Source: Thiomicrorhabdus heinhorstiae (GTDB taxonomy: Bacteria > Pseudomonadota > Gammaproteobacteria > Thiomicrospirales > Thiomicrospiraceae). Taken from it: a DNA stretch of 64,000 nt. Below, one piece after another: positions 47,829 through 58,041 of this stretch (position 1 is the stretch's first letter; the number at the start of each line of letters is the position of its first letter). The stretch is taken from contig NZ_JACBGI020000006.1 in assembly GCF_013391765.2 (NCBI RefSeq), forward strand, positions 1 through 64,000, given 5' to 3'. The position numbers and the translations under genes are program-made. Under the pieces are notes generated by a model, which saw only the letters and a program-made list of their open reading frames with translations, was not told the origin of the DNA and ran no database searches.

Positions 47829-48941
47829 TTACCCAAGAACCGCTTTCAAAGCTGCCAGACAGAACAATACCTTCTCTTTCTTACAGGTTTCGCCCATCAG
47901 GCCGATACGCCAGACTTTACCGGCGAAATCGCCCAGACCGGCACCGATTTCAAGATTGTATTCGTTCAATAGCTTGCCGCGGACTTCCGCATCATCGACC
48001 CCTTCCGGAATCCAGACCGAGTTCAACTGCGGCAGACGCTGTTCTTCCGGTACGACGAAGTTGATTCCCATCGCTTGCAGACCGTCACGCAACATCGCAT
48101 GATTTTCCGCATGGCGTTTCCAGGCATTTTCCAGCCCTTCCTCTTTCAGCATCACCAAAGATTCGTGCAATGCATATAAGGTATTGACCGGTGCTGTATG
48201 GTGATAAGCACGCTTGGCACCGCCGCCCCAGTATCCCATTACCAGGTTCAAATCCATAAACCAGCTTGGGACTTTCGTCGCGCGGTTACGAACTTTATCC
48301 AAAGCTTTTTCCGAGAAGCTGATCGGCGAAATCCCAGGCACACAGCTCAAACATTTTTGCGTACCGGAATAGATCGCATCGATACCCCACTCGTCAACGC
48401 GCAACTCGACACCACCCAGAGAAGTCACCGCATCAACAATAGTCAAGCAGTCGTGCTTGCGAGCGATTTCACAGATGGTTTTGGCATCCGAACGAGCGCC
48501 TGTCGAAGTTTCTGCATGCACGAAGGCAACGATTTTCGCATCCGGGTTGGCCGCGCAGGCTTCTTCGACTTTAGCAGGAGTCACTGCAGTACCCCAATCG
48601 TCAGCAACCACAACCGCTTCCCCACCGAAACGCTCGATATTCTCTTTCATACGCATACCGAAGACACCGTTAATACAAACGATGACTTTGTCGCCCGGCT
48701 CGACCAGGTTGACGAAACAGGTTTCCATCCCGGCAGAGCCCGGAGCCGAAACCGGCATCGTCAAAGCGTTTTCGGTCTGGAAAGCGTATTTCAGCAACTC
48801 TTTAACCTCATCCATCATGCCGACAAATGCCGGGTCCAAGTGACCGATGGTCGGACGGGCCATTGCCTGTAACACGCGAGGATGAATATCCGAAGGACCT
48901 GGCCCCATGAGCGTACGAATAGGTGGGTTAAACGATTGCAT
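47829..48941 (-). CDS. Alanine/serine-glyoxylate aminotransferase family (AGXT-like)
   Basis: The protein has 370 residues, a class V PLP enzyme. It has the family start TLMGPGPSDIHPRVLQAM, VSAPGSAGME, the cofactor Asp in VDAVTSLGG and the PLP lysine in SGTQKCLSCVPGISP. It would make glycine from glyoxylate using alanine or serine. It is divergent from glcDEF with only 95 bp between the start codons, which fits a shared control of glycolate salvage. AGAGGAT precedes the ATG. Confidence 0.92.
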   Translation of the reverse strand: MQSFNPPIRTLMGPGPSDIHPRVLQAMARPTIGHLDPAFVGMMDEVKELLKYAFQTENALTMPVSAPGSAGMETCFVNLVEPGDKVIVCINGVFGMRMKENIERFGGEAVVVADDWGTAVTPAKVEEACAANPDAKIVAFVHAETSTGARSDAKTICEIARKHDCLTIVDAVTSLGGVELRVDEWGIDAIYSGTQKCLSCVPGISPISFSEKALDKVRNRATKVPSWFMDLNLVMGYWGGGAKRAYHHTAPVNTLYALHESLVMLKEEGLENAWKRHAENHAMLRDGLQAMGINFVVPEEQRLPQLNSVWIPEGVDDAEVRGKLLNEYNLEIGAGLGDFAGKVWRIGLMGETCKKEKVLFCLAALKAVLG

Positions 48942-49036
48942 AGATTATCCTCTATATAATATTAAAATTTTTTAATCAAAAACAAATAGCTGTCAATTAT
49001 AATGTCAGCCGATCAAGATATACAAGAGCAAAAAAG

Positions 49037-50473
49037 ATGGATGTAATTCAGGCACTTGAAGAAGCCATTAGCAGAAAAAACGTGTTATCCAGCGAAGAAG
49101 AGTGTCGACCTTTCGAATGCGACGGTTTATCCGCCTATCGACAGAAACCTCTGGCGGTCGCTTTGCCCGAAGACATCGAACAGGTCAAACGCGTGCTGCG
49201 AATCTGCAAACAGTATCAGGTGCCGGTCATTACCCGCGGTTCCGGAACCGGTCTGGCCGGCGGAACCCTGCCGTTGCAGGATGGCATCGTCCTCGGATTA
49301 TCCAAGCTCAACAAAATTCTTAAAATCGACCCGCTGCAAAGAACCGCACTGGTGCAACCCGGCGTGCGCAATATCGAAGTTTCGCAGGCCGTCGAAGAGT
49401 TCGGCCTGTATTACGCCCCGGACCCGTCATCGCAGATCGCCTGTTCGATCGGCGGTAATGTGGCGGAAAACTCCGGCGGCGTTCACTGCTTGAAATACGG
49501 CCTGACGGTGCATAACGTCACCATGGTCAAGGTACTGAATATGGATGGCGATGAGTTTGTTTTTGACGAAAAAGATGACGGTATCGATCTGCTTGCGCTG
49601 TTGAACGGTTCAGAAGGACTTCTCGGCGTGATTGTCGAGATCAAGATCAAGCTGTTGCCGAAACCGGACGCCGCCCAGCTGGTGATGGCCGGATTCGATT
49701 CGGTCAGCGCCTGCGCCGATGCGGTCACCGCCGTACTGGAACAGGGCATTATTCCGGCCGGGCTGGAGATGATGGACAAATTCTCCATCAAAGCCGCCGA
49801 GGAGTTTGCCCGTGTCGGCTATCCGCTGGATGTCGAAGCGCTGCTGCTATGCGAAGTCGACGGCAGCCACGATCAGGTGCAGGTCGATTCCAAACGCGTC
49901 GCCGATATTCTCCGCGACGGCGGTGCGACGACCATTACTATTTCGCAAAACGAAAAACAGCGTATCGCCTTGTGGCAGGGCCGCAAAAACGCCTTCCCGG
50001 CCGTCGGACGCTTTTCGCCGGATTACTACTGCATGGACGGCACCATTCCGCGTAAACGCCTCGCCTATGTACTCGAAGAAATCGAAGAGCTGTCGCACAA
50101 ATACGGCCTGAAAGTTGCCAATGTATTCCACGCCGGAGACGGTAACCTGCACCCGTTGATTCTCTACGATGCGAATAAACCCGGCGAACTGCGGGAAACC
50201 GAAAAATTCGGTGCCGAAATCTTGAAGTTATGTGTCGATGTCGGCGGAACCATCACCGGAGAACATGGCGTCGGCGTCGAAAAACTCGATTCCATGTGCC
50301 ATCAATATCATGGACCGGAACTGGAAATTTTCCACGGCATCAAGGAAGTGTTCGACGATACCGGTCTGCTGAATCCAGGCAAAGCCGTGCCGACACTGCA
50401 TCGCTGTGCCGAAGTCGGCCAGATGCACGTGCATAACAATCAGCTGCCATTCCCGGAACTGGAGCGTTTTTAA
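49037..50473 (+). CDS. glcD: Glycolate oxidase FAD-binding subunit
   Basis: The protein has 478 residues. The FAD-linked oxidase domain shows VPVITRGSGTGLAGGTLPLQ and CSIGGNVAENSGGVHCLKYG, and the C-terminal domain has NVFHAGDGNLHPLILYD and GGTITGEHGVGVEK. It oxidises glycolate to glyoxylate as a complex with GlcE and GlcF, feeding electrons to the quinone pool. It is the first gene of glcDEF. In an autotroph the substrate would come from the oxygenase side reaction of RuBisCO. Confidence 0.95.
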   Translation: MDVIQALEEAISRKNVLSSEEECRPFECDGLSAYRQKPLAVALPEDIEQVKRVLRICKQYQVPVITRGSGTGLAGGTLPLQDGIVLGLSKLNKILKIDPLQRTALVQPGVRNIEVSQAVEEFGLYYAPDPSSQIACSIGGNVAENSGGVHCLKYGLTVHNVTMVKVLNMDGDEFVFDEKDDGIDLLALLNGSEGLLGVIVEIKIKLLPKPDAAQLVMAGFDSVSACADAVTAVLEQGIIPAGLEMMDKFSIKAAEEFARVGYPLDVEALLLCEVDGSHDQVQVDSKRVADILRDGGATTITISQNEKQRIALWQGRKNAFPAVGRFSPDYYCMDGTIPRKRLAYVLEEIEELSHKYGLKVANVFHAGDGNLHPLILYDANKPGELRETEKFGAEILKLCVDVGGTITGEHGVGVEKLDSMCHQYHGPELEIFHGIKEVFDDTGLLNPGKAVPTLHRCAEVGQMHVHNNQLPFPELERF

Positions 50474-50474
50474 A

Positions 50475-51464
50475 ATGAGTATGGAATGTCAACATCAGCA
50501 ACCGGAAACCGCCCACCTTGCCGATCAGATCAAACAGGCGGTAGCGGATAAAAAACTACTGCAAATTGTCGGTAACCAGAGCAAAGTGCCGCTGTACGAC
50601 GATGCCGAACCGATTTCCATTGCCGATCACAGCGGTATTGTCGATTATGAACCGGCCGAACTGGTCATTACGGTAAAGGCAGGCACCAAACTGTCGGAAC
50701 TGCAGGCGGTATTGGCGGAACGCAATCAGATGCTCGGCTTTGAACCGCCGGAATACGGCGATTCAACCATCGGCGGTACCTACGCCTGCGCCCTGACCGG
50801 ACCCTCGCGCCCGTTCCGCGGCGCGCTGCGCGATTTCGTTCTCGGCACCAAAATGATCGACGGCCAAGGACGTCACTTGCAGTTCGGCGGCAAGATGATC
50901 AAGAACGTCGCCGGTTACGACGTCTCGCGCATGATGTGCGGTTCGAAGGGTTCCATGGCGCTGGTCACGGAGCTCAGTCTGAAAGTACTGCCGCTGGTCG
51001 AAGAGACGACTTACTGCATCGAAATGCCGGAAGGCGAAGCGATTCTGCTGATGAATCAGATGGCCGGCACGTCTCTGCCGTTGTCCGGCTGTGCTTACTA
51101 TCAGGGTCGTTTCTACTATCGTGTTGCCGGCGAACATCCCGAGCAGACCAACCGTGTCGAGGTCAACGCCTGCACCAACGACATCTGGAAAATCCTCAAT
51201 CCGTTCCGTCCACAATTGGAGCCGGGCGTGAAATTGTGGCGTCTGGATGTCGAGAGCACCAACCCGGCGATTGAAAAAACGATTGCTGTCGGGATGGGCG
51301 GTACCCGTCGCTGGATCGCCAGCGAAAAGAAACCGAAACACCCGTATACCACTCTATGGCAGTCGCGTTTCGCGCCGCGACATAACGATACACCGCAGGT
51401 GCAGAAGATCAAACAGGGCCTGAAAAAGGTGTTTGATCCGCATCATGTGTTTAAAGATTTATAG
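50475..51464 (+). CDS. glcE: Glycolate oxidase FAD-binding subunit
   Basis: The protein has 329 residues from the ATG at 50475, one base past the glcD stop. Longer in-frame starts overlap glcD and are rejected. It is a shorter relative of GlcD with the PCMH FAD-binding segment (LVITVKAGTKLSELQAVLAE, GGTYACALTGPSRPFRGALR, IKNVAGYDVSRMMCGSKGSM). It ends in KVFDPHHVFKDL. Confidence 0.93.
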   Translation: MSMECQHQQPETAHLADQIKQAVADKKLLQIVGNQSKVPLYDDAEPISIADHSGIVDYEPAELVITVKAGTKLSELQAVLAERNQMLGFEPPEYGDSTIGGTYACALTGPSRPFRGALRDFVLGTKMIDGQGRHLQFGGKMIKNVAGYDVSRMMCGSKGSMALVTELSLKVLPLVEETTYCIEMPEGEAILLMNQMAGTSLPLSGCAYYQGRFYYRVAGEHPEQTNRVEVNACTNDIWKILNPFRPQLEPGVKLWRLDVESTNPAIEKTIAVGMGGTRRWIASEKKPKHPYTTLWQSRFAPRHNDTPQVQKIKQGLKKVFDPHHVFKDL

Positions 51465-51485
51465 CTTTCATTTACAGTTTCCTAT

Positions 51486-52691
51486 ATGCAAACTCATTTA
51501 CCTCAAGATTTACTCGCCACCGAACAGGGCAAACAAGCCGACAAGATTCTGCGCTCCTGCGTGCATTGCGGTTTCTGTTTGTCGGCCTGTCCGACTTACG
51601 GTCTGATCGGCGACGAACTCGACTCGCCGCGCGGGCGTATCTATCTGATTAAAAGCGTTCTGGAAGGCAATGAAGTCACCCAGAACACCTTGGGTCACCT
51701 TGATCGCTGCCTAACTTGCCGCTCCTGTGAAACCACCTGTCCTTCGGGTGTCGAATATGGCCATCTGCTGGATATCGGCCGTGAAATCAGCGAGCAGAAA
51801 AGCCCGCGTTCAATTGGACAAAGAATACTCCGCTATGCGGTGCGTAAAAGTCTGACCACGCCGTGGTTTTTCAATCTGGCCATCCGTTGCGCACCGTTTC
51901 TGCGTCATTCGGAAGCCGTGCAGTTCACGGTCGATGAATTGGCTCTGCAACAGCAACTTAAAGACCGCGAAGACGCTCTGCAGCATAGTGTGCTGCTGAT
52001 CTCCGGTTGCGTGCAACCGGCGCTGGCACCGAATATCAATCAGTCGAGCATCCGCGTATTGAATAAACTCGGCTGGAATGTCATCGAAACCCCCCAGCAA
52101 CAGTGCTGCGGTGCGGTCGAACATCATCTTTCCGGCCAGAAAGACGCCTTGAAACAGATCAAGGCCAATATCGATGCCTGGAGCCGCTATCTGGATCAGG
52201 GGGTCAAAGCGATTATTTCCAATGCCAGCGGCTGCGGCGTGATGATTAAGGATTATCCGTCACTGTTTCTTGACGAACCGGAGTATCTGCAAAAAGCGCG
52301 GCGCATCGCTGAGCACACCAAAGACATCTCCGAATTTCTGATTGCGCAGGATCTGTCGATCTTCACCCATTACGACAACCAGAAAATCACTTTCCACTCG
52401 CCCTGCACCCTGCAACACGGACAGAAACTGCAAGGCGTGGTCGAAGACGCTCTGCGCCGCTTAGGTTACAGAGTGAATCGCGTTAAGGACGCGCATCTGT
52501 GTTGCGGCTCCGCCGGAACCTATTCCATTTTTCAACCCAAGCTTTCCAAACAGCTGCGCCAGAACAAACTGGACAACCTGCTTGAAGAGAAGACCGAAAT
52601 CATCGTAACCGCCAATATCGGTTGCTTGATGCACCTGCAGAAGGGGACCAAGGTGCCGGTCAAGCATTGGATTGAATTACTCAGAATATAG
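51486..52691 (+). CDS. glcF: Glycolate oxidase iron-sulfur subunit
   Basis: The protein has 401 residues. Two 4Fe-4S motifs lie near the N-terminus (CVHCGFCLSACP and CLTCRSCETTCP), followed by two cysteine-rich CCG domains (QQCCGAVEHHL; AHLCCGSAGTYSI). It passes electrons from the flavin subunits to the membrane quinone pool. It follows glcE by 21 bp. Confidence 0.95.
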   Translation: MQTHLPQDLLATEQGKQADKILRSCVHCGFCLSACPTYGLIGDELDSPRGRIYLIKSVLEGNEVTQNTLGHLDRCLTCRSCETTCPSGVEYGHLLDIGREISEQKSPRSIGQRILRYAVRKSLTTPWFFNLAIRCAPFLRHSEAVQFTVDELALQQQLKDREDALQHSVLLISGCVQPALAPNINQSSIRVLNKLGWNVIETPQQQCCGAVEHHLSGQKDALKQIKANIDAWSRYLDQGVKAIISNASGCGVMIKDYPSLFLDEPEYLQKARRIAEHTKDISEFLIAQDLSIFTHYDNQKITFHSPCTLQHGQKLQGVVEDALRRLGYRVNRVKDAHLCCGSAGTYSIFQPKLSKQLRQNKLDNLLEEKTEIIVTANIGCLMHLQKGTKVPVKHWIELLRI

Positions 52692-52736
52692 ATAAGCATT
52701 CGGAAAACGGATGCAAGCCAACGAGGACTGAACCCT

Positions 52737-54413
52737 ATGTCAGATATTGAAATCGCGCAAAATGCCAAGATGCGACCGATTAGCCAACTTGCCGAAGAAC
52801 AGTACGGCATTCCCCACGAGCATCTTGACCCTTACGGGCACTATAAAGCCAAACTGTCGCTGGAATACGTCGACAGCCTGAGCCATAAAAGCGAAGAAGG
52901 CAAACTGATTCTGGTCACGGCGATCAGCCCGACTCCGGCCGGTGAAGGGAAAACTACGACCACTGTCGGACTGGGTGACGCCATGAATCGCCTCGGTAAA
53001 AAGACCATGATCTGCCTGCGCGAGCCATCGCTTGGCCCTTGTTTCGGGATGAAAGGCGGAGCGGCCGGCGGCGGTTATTCGCAGGTAGTACCGATGGAAG
53101 ACATCAACCTGCACTTTACCGGCGATTTCCATGCCATCGGCGTGGCCCACAACCTGTTAGCGGCGATGATCGACAACCATATCAACCACGGTAACGCCCT
53201 GGGAATCGATCCGCGTCGCATTAAATGGAAACGCGTCGTCGATATGAACGACCGCGCCCTGCGAGAAATCACTATCGGTCAGGGCGGCCCGGCCAATGGC
53301 TACCTGCGTGAAGACGGTTTCGACATCGTCGTCGCTTCGGAAGTCATGGCGATCCTCTGTCTGGCTACCAACCGCGCCGATCTGAAAGAACGTCTGGGGC
53401 GTATTATTATCGGTTACAGAACCGACCGCGTCACTCCCGTATATGCCAGTGATCTGAAAGCACACGGAGCCATGGCGGCCCTGTTGAAAGATGCCATTAA
53501 ACCGAATGTCGTGCAAACACTGGAGAACAATCTGGCCATCGTTCACGGCGGACCTTTTGCCAATATCGCTCACGGCTGCAACTCGGTTACCGCCACCAAA
53601 ACCGCCATGAAGCTGGCCGACTATACCGTCACAGAAGCCGGTTTCGGTGCCGATCTGGGCGCGGAAAAATTTCTCAGCATCAAATGCCGTTCGGCCAAAA
53701 TTGCGCCTTCGGCGGTCGTTCTAGTGGCCACTGTCCGCGCCCTGAAATTCCACGGCGGTATCGAACGTGACCACCTGAATCAGGAAAATTTGGCAGCATT
53801 GGAAAAAGGTTTTGCCAATCTGGAACGTCACTTGAAGAACGTCACCCAAACCTACGGTTTGCCGTGTGTAGTATGCATTAACCACTTCACCTACGATTCC
53901 GACGAGGAAACCGCCCTGTTGATTCAAAAATGCGAGGCGCTCGGCGTACGCTGCGTTGTTTCCAAACACTGGGCCGAAGGCGGCGCCGGAGCCGAAGAGC
54001 TGGCCGAAGCGGTTCTGGAAATCGTCGATCATCGCGATCCGGGCTTTGAATACGTCTACGACATCAACGCGCCGATCTGGGACAAGATCGAAACCATCGC
54101 CACCAAAGTGTACGGTGCTGGCGGCATTACCGCCGGAGCCAAGGTCAAAGAAGAGATTCAGCGTTTGCAGGAACATTACGGCGACCTGCCGATCTGTATG
54201 GCGAAAACCCAGATGTCTTTTTCGACCGATCCGCATGCCAAAGGCGCACCCAGCGGACATACCGTTGAAATCAGCGACATCAAACTGGAAAACGGCGCCG
54301 GTTTTATCGTCGCCATCGCCGGCAATATGATGACCATGCCGGGGCTGCCGAAAGTGCCGACCGCCGAACGCATCGATATCGACGACGAAGGTGTGATTAC
54401 CGGTCTTTTCTAA
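52737..54413 (+). CDS. fhs: Formate-tetrahydrofolate ligase
   Basis: The protein has 558 residues, full length. The ATP-binding loop is [19 protein letters not shown], and further family motifs are [30 protein letters not shown] and [18 protein letters not shown]. It makes 10-formyl-tetrahydrofolate from formate. It lies 45 bp past glcF in the same direction, so it is probably in the glycolate operon, linking glycine/glyoxylate breakdown to one-carbon metabolism. Confidence 0.96.
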   Translation: MSDIEIAQNAKMRPISQLAEEQYGIPHEHLDPYGHYKAKLSLEYVDSLSHKSEEGKLILVTAISPTPAGEGKTTTTVGLGDAMNRLGKKTMICLREPSLGPCFGMKGGAAGGGYSQVVPMEDINLHFTGDFHAIGVAHNLLAAMIDNHINHGNALGIDPRRIKWKRVVDMNDRALREITIGQGGPANGYLREDGFDIVVASEVMAILCLATNRADLKERLGRIIIGYRTDRVTPVYASDLKAHGAMAALLKDAIKPNVVQTLENNLAIVHGGPFANIAHGCNSVTATKTAMKLADYTVTEAGFGADLGAEKFLSIKCRSAKIAPSAVVLVATVRALKFHGGIERDHLNQENLAALEKGFANLERHLKNVTQTYGLPCVVCINHFTYDSDEETALLIQKCEALGVRCVVSKHWAEGGAGAEELAEAVLEIVDHRDPGFEYVYDINAPIWDKIETIATKVYGAGGITAGAKVKEEIQRLQEHYGDLPICMAKTQMSFSTDPHAKGAPSGHTVEISDIKLENGAGFIVAIAGNMMTMPGLPKVPTAERIDIDDEGVITGLF

Positions 54414-54439
54414 AACGACACTTCTTGCTTCAATTCCAT

Positions 54440-54470
54440 ACTCAAATACCGGTTCAACCCGTATTTGAGT
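54440..54470 (+). terminator. Weak hairpin after fhs
   Basis: A 10-bp stem, ACTCAAATAC/GTATTTGAGT, with an 11-nt loop lies 27 bp past the fhs stop, but it has no T run. It may be an mRNA-end hairpin rather than an intrinsic terminator. Confidence 0.4.
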
Positions 54471-54615
54471 GGTTGGTTGCATTTGATTAAGGCTTCATAA
54501 AATAAAAGCGTTTTTATAAAGAGCCATTAAAACGCTTAATCTCAATCTTTCCTAAAAACTCCGCAAAACGGATTCAGTATAATGTCTGAATTTACAATGC
54601 AAACGGATCAAGAGC

Positions 54616-55593
54616 GTGTCGGACTCAAGCAATCACACCCTATCGCAGCGTTTTCAAAGTCTTCAGGCGCACATTAATCAGCACATTATCGGCCAGCCGC
54701 ATCTGACCGAGCGCATGTTGATCGCCCTGCTGTCGGACGGCCATCTGCTGGTTGAAGGCCCGCCGGGTCTGGCGAAAACCAAAGCGATCAAAATCCTTTC
54801 CGACCTGCTTGAAGGCTCTTTTCACCGCATCCAGTTCACTCCCGATCTGCTACCTTCCGACATTACCGGAACCGATATCTACCGTCCGGAAAGCGGCATG
54901 TTCGAATTCCAGGCGGGACCGATCTTTCATAATCTGATCCTTGCGGATGAGATCAACCGTGCGCCGGCCAAAGTCCAGGCCGCTCTGTTGGAAGCCATGG
55001 CCGAAGGTCAGGTCAGTGTCGGCCAACGCAGTATGCCGATGGAACCGCTGTTTATGGTTATGGCAACCCAGAATCCGCTGGAGCAGGAAGGAACTTATCC
55101 CCTGCCGGAAGCGCAACTGGATCGCTTCATGCTCCACGTCAAGGTCGACTATCCGGATGCCGCTAGCGAACTGAAGATTCTTGAACTGGTTGAACAGGAA
55201 GCGCGTAACGAAGACAGCGAATCTTTCGAGCCGATATCGCAACTGGATCTGTTTGCCGCCCGTAATGAAATCCTCAATCTGCACATGGCGGATGCGGTTA
55301 AAACCTATCTGGTCGAACTGGTCATCGCCAGCCGTCAACCGCAAGCCTATCAGAGCGATCTGGCCAGTCTGATTGCCGTCGGCGTCAGCCCGCGAGCGAC
55401 TATCGCCTTGTCACGCTGCGCAAGAGCTTATGCCTGGCTCCGAGGCCAGGAATACGTCACTCCCGAACATGTGCAGGCGGTGGTACACGATGTTTTCCGC
55501 CATCGTCTGATCCTCAATTTCGAAGCCCAGGCACAAGGCATCGACGCCGACGCCATTGTCGATCGACTGTTGCAGCTGGTGCCGATCACCTGA
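54616..55593 (+). CDS. MoxR-family AAA+ ATPase, locus 2
   Basis: The protein has 325 residues from a GTG start, with a TATAAT -10 at 54578-54583. It shows Walker A EGPPGLAKT (47-55), Walker B LILADEINRAPA, sensor MATQNPLEQEGTYPLPEAQL and SPRATIALS. It is a paralogue of the MoxR at 13148-14116 and starts a second operon with the same gene order. The product probably remodels or activates the vWA proteins encoded downstream. Confidence 0.96.
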   Translation: MSDSSNHTLSQRFQSLQAHINQHIIGQPHLTERMLIALLSDGHLLVEGPPGLAKTKAIKILSDLLEGSFHRIQFTPDLLPSDITGTDIYRPESGMFEFQAGPIFHNLILADEINRAPAKVQAALLEAMAEGQVSVGQRSMPMEPLFMVMATQNPLEQEGTYPLPEAQLDRFMLHVKVDYPDAASELKILELVEQEARNEDSESFEPISQLDLFAARNEILNLHMADAVKTYLVELVIASRQPQAYQSDLASLIAVGVSPRATIALSRCARAYAWLRGQEYVTPEHVQAVVHDVFRHRLILNFEAQAQGIDADAIVDRLLQLVPIT

Positions 55594-55609
55594 ACGGGAG
55601 CTGGAAACC

Positions 55610-56524
55610 ATGTCGACGCTCTATTCCGATATCGGCGAACTGAACGCTTTGCGGTTTCACGTGAAGCAGAAGAAACTCGTACCTTTACAACAGCTTCTGG
55701 CGAGCAATACCGGCGATCATCACGCTCTTCGCAAAGGCCGGGGCATGACCTTCAGCGAAGTACGCCAGTACCAGCCGGGCGACGATGTGCGCCATATCGA
55801 CTGGCGCGTCACCGCACGCACGCAGAAGGTTCACACCAAAGTATTTACCGAAGAGCACGAAAGGCCGACCGTGCTGGTTGCCGAACAGTCGGCGGCACTG
55901 TTTTTCGGTTCCAAAGTGCGTTTAAAAAGCGCCCAGGCATTGAATATTGCCGCTCTGATCGGCTGGACCGCCTTGCAGCAGCACGAACGCATCGGCGGCC
56001 TGTGCTTTCGCGGCGACCGTCATCATTGGATCGCCCCGAACCGACCGCAACACACTCTGTTGCAGTTTCTCGAATCCGCCGTCGACCTGCAAAAGGGGCT
56101 CAAACGACCGGGAGCCTGTCCGAATGTATTCTGGCATCAGAGCCTGAAACAATTGACACAAACCGTCAAACCAGGCAGCCAGCTGTTTCTGATCGGCGAT
56201 CTGCTCGACTTCGATACTCAGGCCTTCGAATGGGTTAAAAAACTGCGCAGCCACAATGAAATCACCGCGATTCATGTGTTCGATCCATTGGAAAAACAGC
56301 TGCCGTCAAGCGGATGGCTCAGTCTGGCGCGTTCGTTTATCAGCGACGATCTGCTGCGTCTCGACAGCTTTCGCGACCAGACTCGAAAAGAGTACTCTCA
56401 AGGTTATGAAACCCGCTGGCATAACTGCCAACAGGGATTCAGAGCCCTGGCGATTCCACTGATTGAAGTCGGCACCGACGAATCGCCATTGAAAAGTCTG
56501 ATACAGCAAAACGTCATCCATTAA
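55610..56524 (+). CDS. DUF58 protein, locus 2
   Basis: The protein has 304 residues from the ATG at 55610. An in-frame ATG 54 bases upstream overlaps moxR and lacks a ribosome site. The DUF58 signature is GMTFSEVRQYQPGDDVRHID followed by WRVTARTQKVHTKVFTEE. It follows moxR by 16 bp. A one-mismatch parS core lies in its 5' part at 55654-55667. Confidence 0.92.
   Translation: MSTLYSDIGELNALRFHVKQKKLVPLQQLLASNTGDHHALRKGRGMTFSEVRQYQPGDDVRHIDWRVTARTQKVHTKVFTEEHERPTVLVAEQSAALFFGSKVRLKSAQALNIAALIGWTALQQHERIGGLCFRGDRHHWIAPNRPQHTLLQFLESAVDLQKGLKRPGACPNVFWHQSLKQLTQTVKPGSQLFLIGDLLDFDTQAFEWVKKLRSHNEITAIHVFDPLEKQLPSSGWLSLARSFISDDLLRLDSFRDQTRKEYSQGYETRWHNCQQGFRALAIPLIEVGTDESPLKSLIQQNVIH
55654..55667. promoter_or_regulatory. 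parS-like site 3 (one mismatch)
   Basis: GTTTCACGTGAAGC matches 13 of 14 positions of the parS core found perfectly at 11802 and 45175. Confidence 0.55.
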
Positions 56525-56544
56525 AGAGACAGATCAACACACTT

Positions 56545-57033
56545 ATGCCGAATCCAATCGATCCACAACTGCTGAACCAACTGCACGACATCCAATTGCC
56601 GCAGGCAATCGGCTGGTGGCCGCTGGCGTTCAGCTGGTGGATTCTGATTTTGAGTATCACCTCGATCGTCATCGGCATCGCCTGGTATATCCGTGAGCAG
56701 CGTCGGCGCAATGCCTACCGCCGCAAGGCTTTGAAAAAACTGCTGTCGATCCAAAGCGGGGAGCTGCATCCGGCGGAAAAGATCGCCAAAATGAATGCTC
56801 TGATGAAGCAGGTTGCTCTGACCACTTACGGGCGCATGGAAGTCGCCGCTCTGCAGCAGCAGGCCTGGCTGGATTTTCTGCACCAGAAAGCCAGTTATAT
56901 CAGTCAGCCGGACTGTCTGGCCGACTGTCTGCAAAAAGCCTATGCCGGGCCGGTCGGCGCCGATATCGAACACTTTCAGATCGAAAATTGCGCGCGCTAT
57001 TTCGCGAAATGGATCAAGGGGCATCACCAATGA
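56545..57033 (+). CDS. DUF4381 membrane protein, locus 2
   Basis: The protein has 162 residues. The typical DUF4381 start (LLNQLHDIQLPQAIGWWPLA) is followed by one membrane helix (about 33-52) and a basic cytoplasmic helical domain (REQRRRNAYRRKALKKL). Its stop overlaps the batA-like start (ATGA). It probably anchors or scaffolds the MoxR-vWA complex. The role is inferred. Confidence 0.88.
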   Translation: MPNPIDPQLLNQLHDIQLPQAIGWWPLAFSWWILILSITSIVIGIAWYIREQRRRNAYRRKALKKLLSIQSGELHPAEKIAKMNALMKQVALTTYGRMEVAALQQQAWLDFLHQKASYISQPDCLADCLQKAYAGPVGADIEHFQIENCARYFAKWIKGHHQ

Positions 57034-58040
57034 CCCTGTTGCAGAATTTCAGCCAATTCGACCTGATCTGGCCGTGGATGCTGGCATTTTTGCCGGTGCC
57101 GTGGATCATTCGCCTGCTGGTTAAAAGCGCGGAAAAGCGTCAGTCACCTCTCTTGGCCCCGCAAATCGTCGCCCGCTTGGAGAACGACCTCAAAGCGACG
57201 CAATGGGTGCAGCCGGAAGTGCGTTCCAGACGTATTCCGTTTTTGTATGCACTCTTGTGGCTGCTGCTGATTCTCGCCGCCAGTCGTCCGGTCTGGTATC
57301 TGCAACCGGCACCCTTCACCTTCAGCGGCAAGGAGTTGATGCTGGCGGTCGACCTGTCGGGAAGCATGCGCAAAGGCGACATGTATCTGAACGGTCAGGA
57401 CGTTAGCCGTCTGGTCGCCGTCAAGGCAGTGGTATCACGCTTCATCGAACAGCGAAAAGGCGACCGCATGGGGCTGGTGGTATTTGCCGACCAGGCTTTC
57501 CTTCTCAGCCCTTTAACCTATGATTTGCAGACCGTCAAAACCCTGCTTAACGAAAGCGAAATCGGCATGGCCGGCACCAACACCGCCATCGGTGATGCGA
57601 TCGGCCTAACACTCAAACATCTACAACAGGCGCATCGCAGTAATGCGGTCATCATCCTGCTGACCGACGGCTCCAACACCAGCGGCATCGATCCGCTCGA
57701 GGCGGCAAACAAAGCCGAAGAGATGGGCGTCAAAATCTACACCATCGGAGTCGGTAAAACCGAAGACCGCCACGGTCTGGATCGCTTCCTGAATCAGAAA
57801 CCCGATATCGACATCGACAGTTTGCAACGCATTGCCGACCTGACCGGAGGCCAATTCTATCAGGCCAACGACAGTGAAGAACTGGCGAAGATCTACCAGC
57901 ATATCAACCAGCTTGAGTCCAGCGAACATGACGTCTTCAGTTACCGGATCCGTACCGAACTCTATATCTGGCCGCTGGGAACCGCGCTGGTATTAAGCAT
58001 ACTGCTGGCCCTTTTGTGGCTGCGCCGGGCGGAGGTATAG
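57030..58040 (+). CDS. BatA-like vWA protein, locus 2
   Basis: The protein has 336 residues from the ATG at 57030, overlapping the DUF4381 stop. Membrane helices lie near 10-30 and 65-80, the vWA domain spans about 95-290, and a C-terminal helix lies near 310-330. The MIDAS is canonical: AVDLSGSM, AGTNTAIGDAIGL and ILLTDGSNTSG. This contrasts with the degenerate copy in locus 1. Confidence 0.93.
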   Translation: MTLLQNFSQFDLIWPWMLAFLPVPWIIRLLVKSAEKRQSPLLAPQIVARLENDLKATQWVQPEVRSRRIPFLYALLWLLLILAASRPVWYLQPAPFTFSGKELMLAVDLSGSMRKGDMYLNGQDVSRLVAVKAVVSRFIEQRKGDRMGLVVFADQAFLLSPLTYDLQTVKTLLNESEIGMAGTNTAIGDAIGLTLKHLQQAHRSNAVIILLTDGSNTSGIDPLEAANKAEEMGVKIYTIGVGKTEDRHGLDRFLNQKPDIDIDSLQRIADLTGGQFYQANDSEELAKIYQHINQLESSEHDVFSYRIRTELYIWPLGTALVLSILLALLWLRRAEV

Positions 58041-58041
58041 C

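Noticed and set aside
48942-49036. Glycine riboswitch between the aminotransferase and glcD
   Set aside because: The gap is only 95 bp and must hold two promoters. No tandem aptamer fold was recognised.
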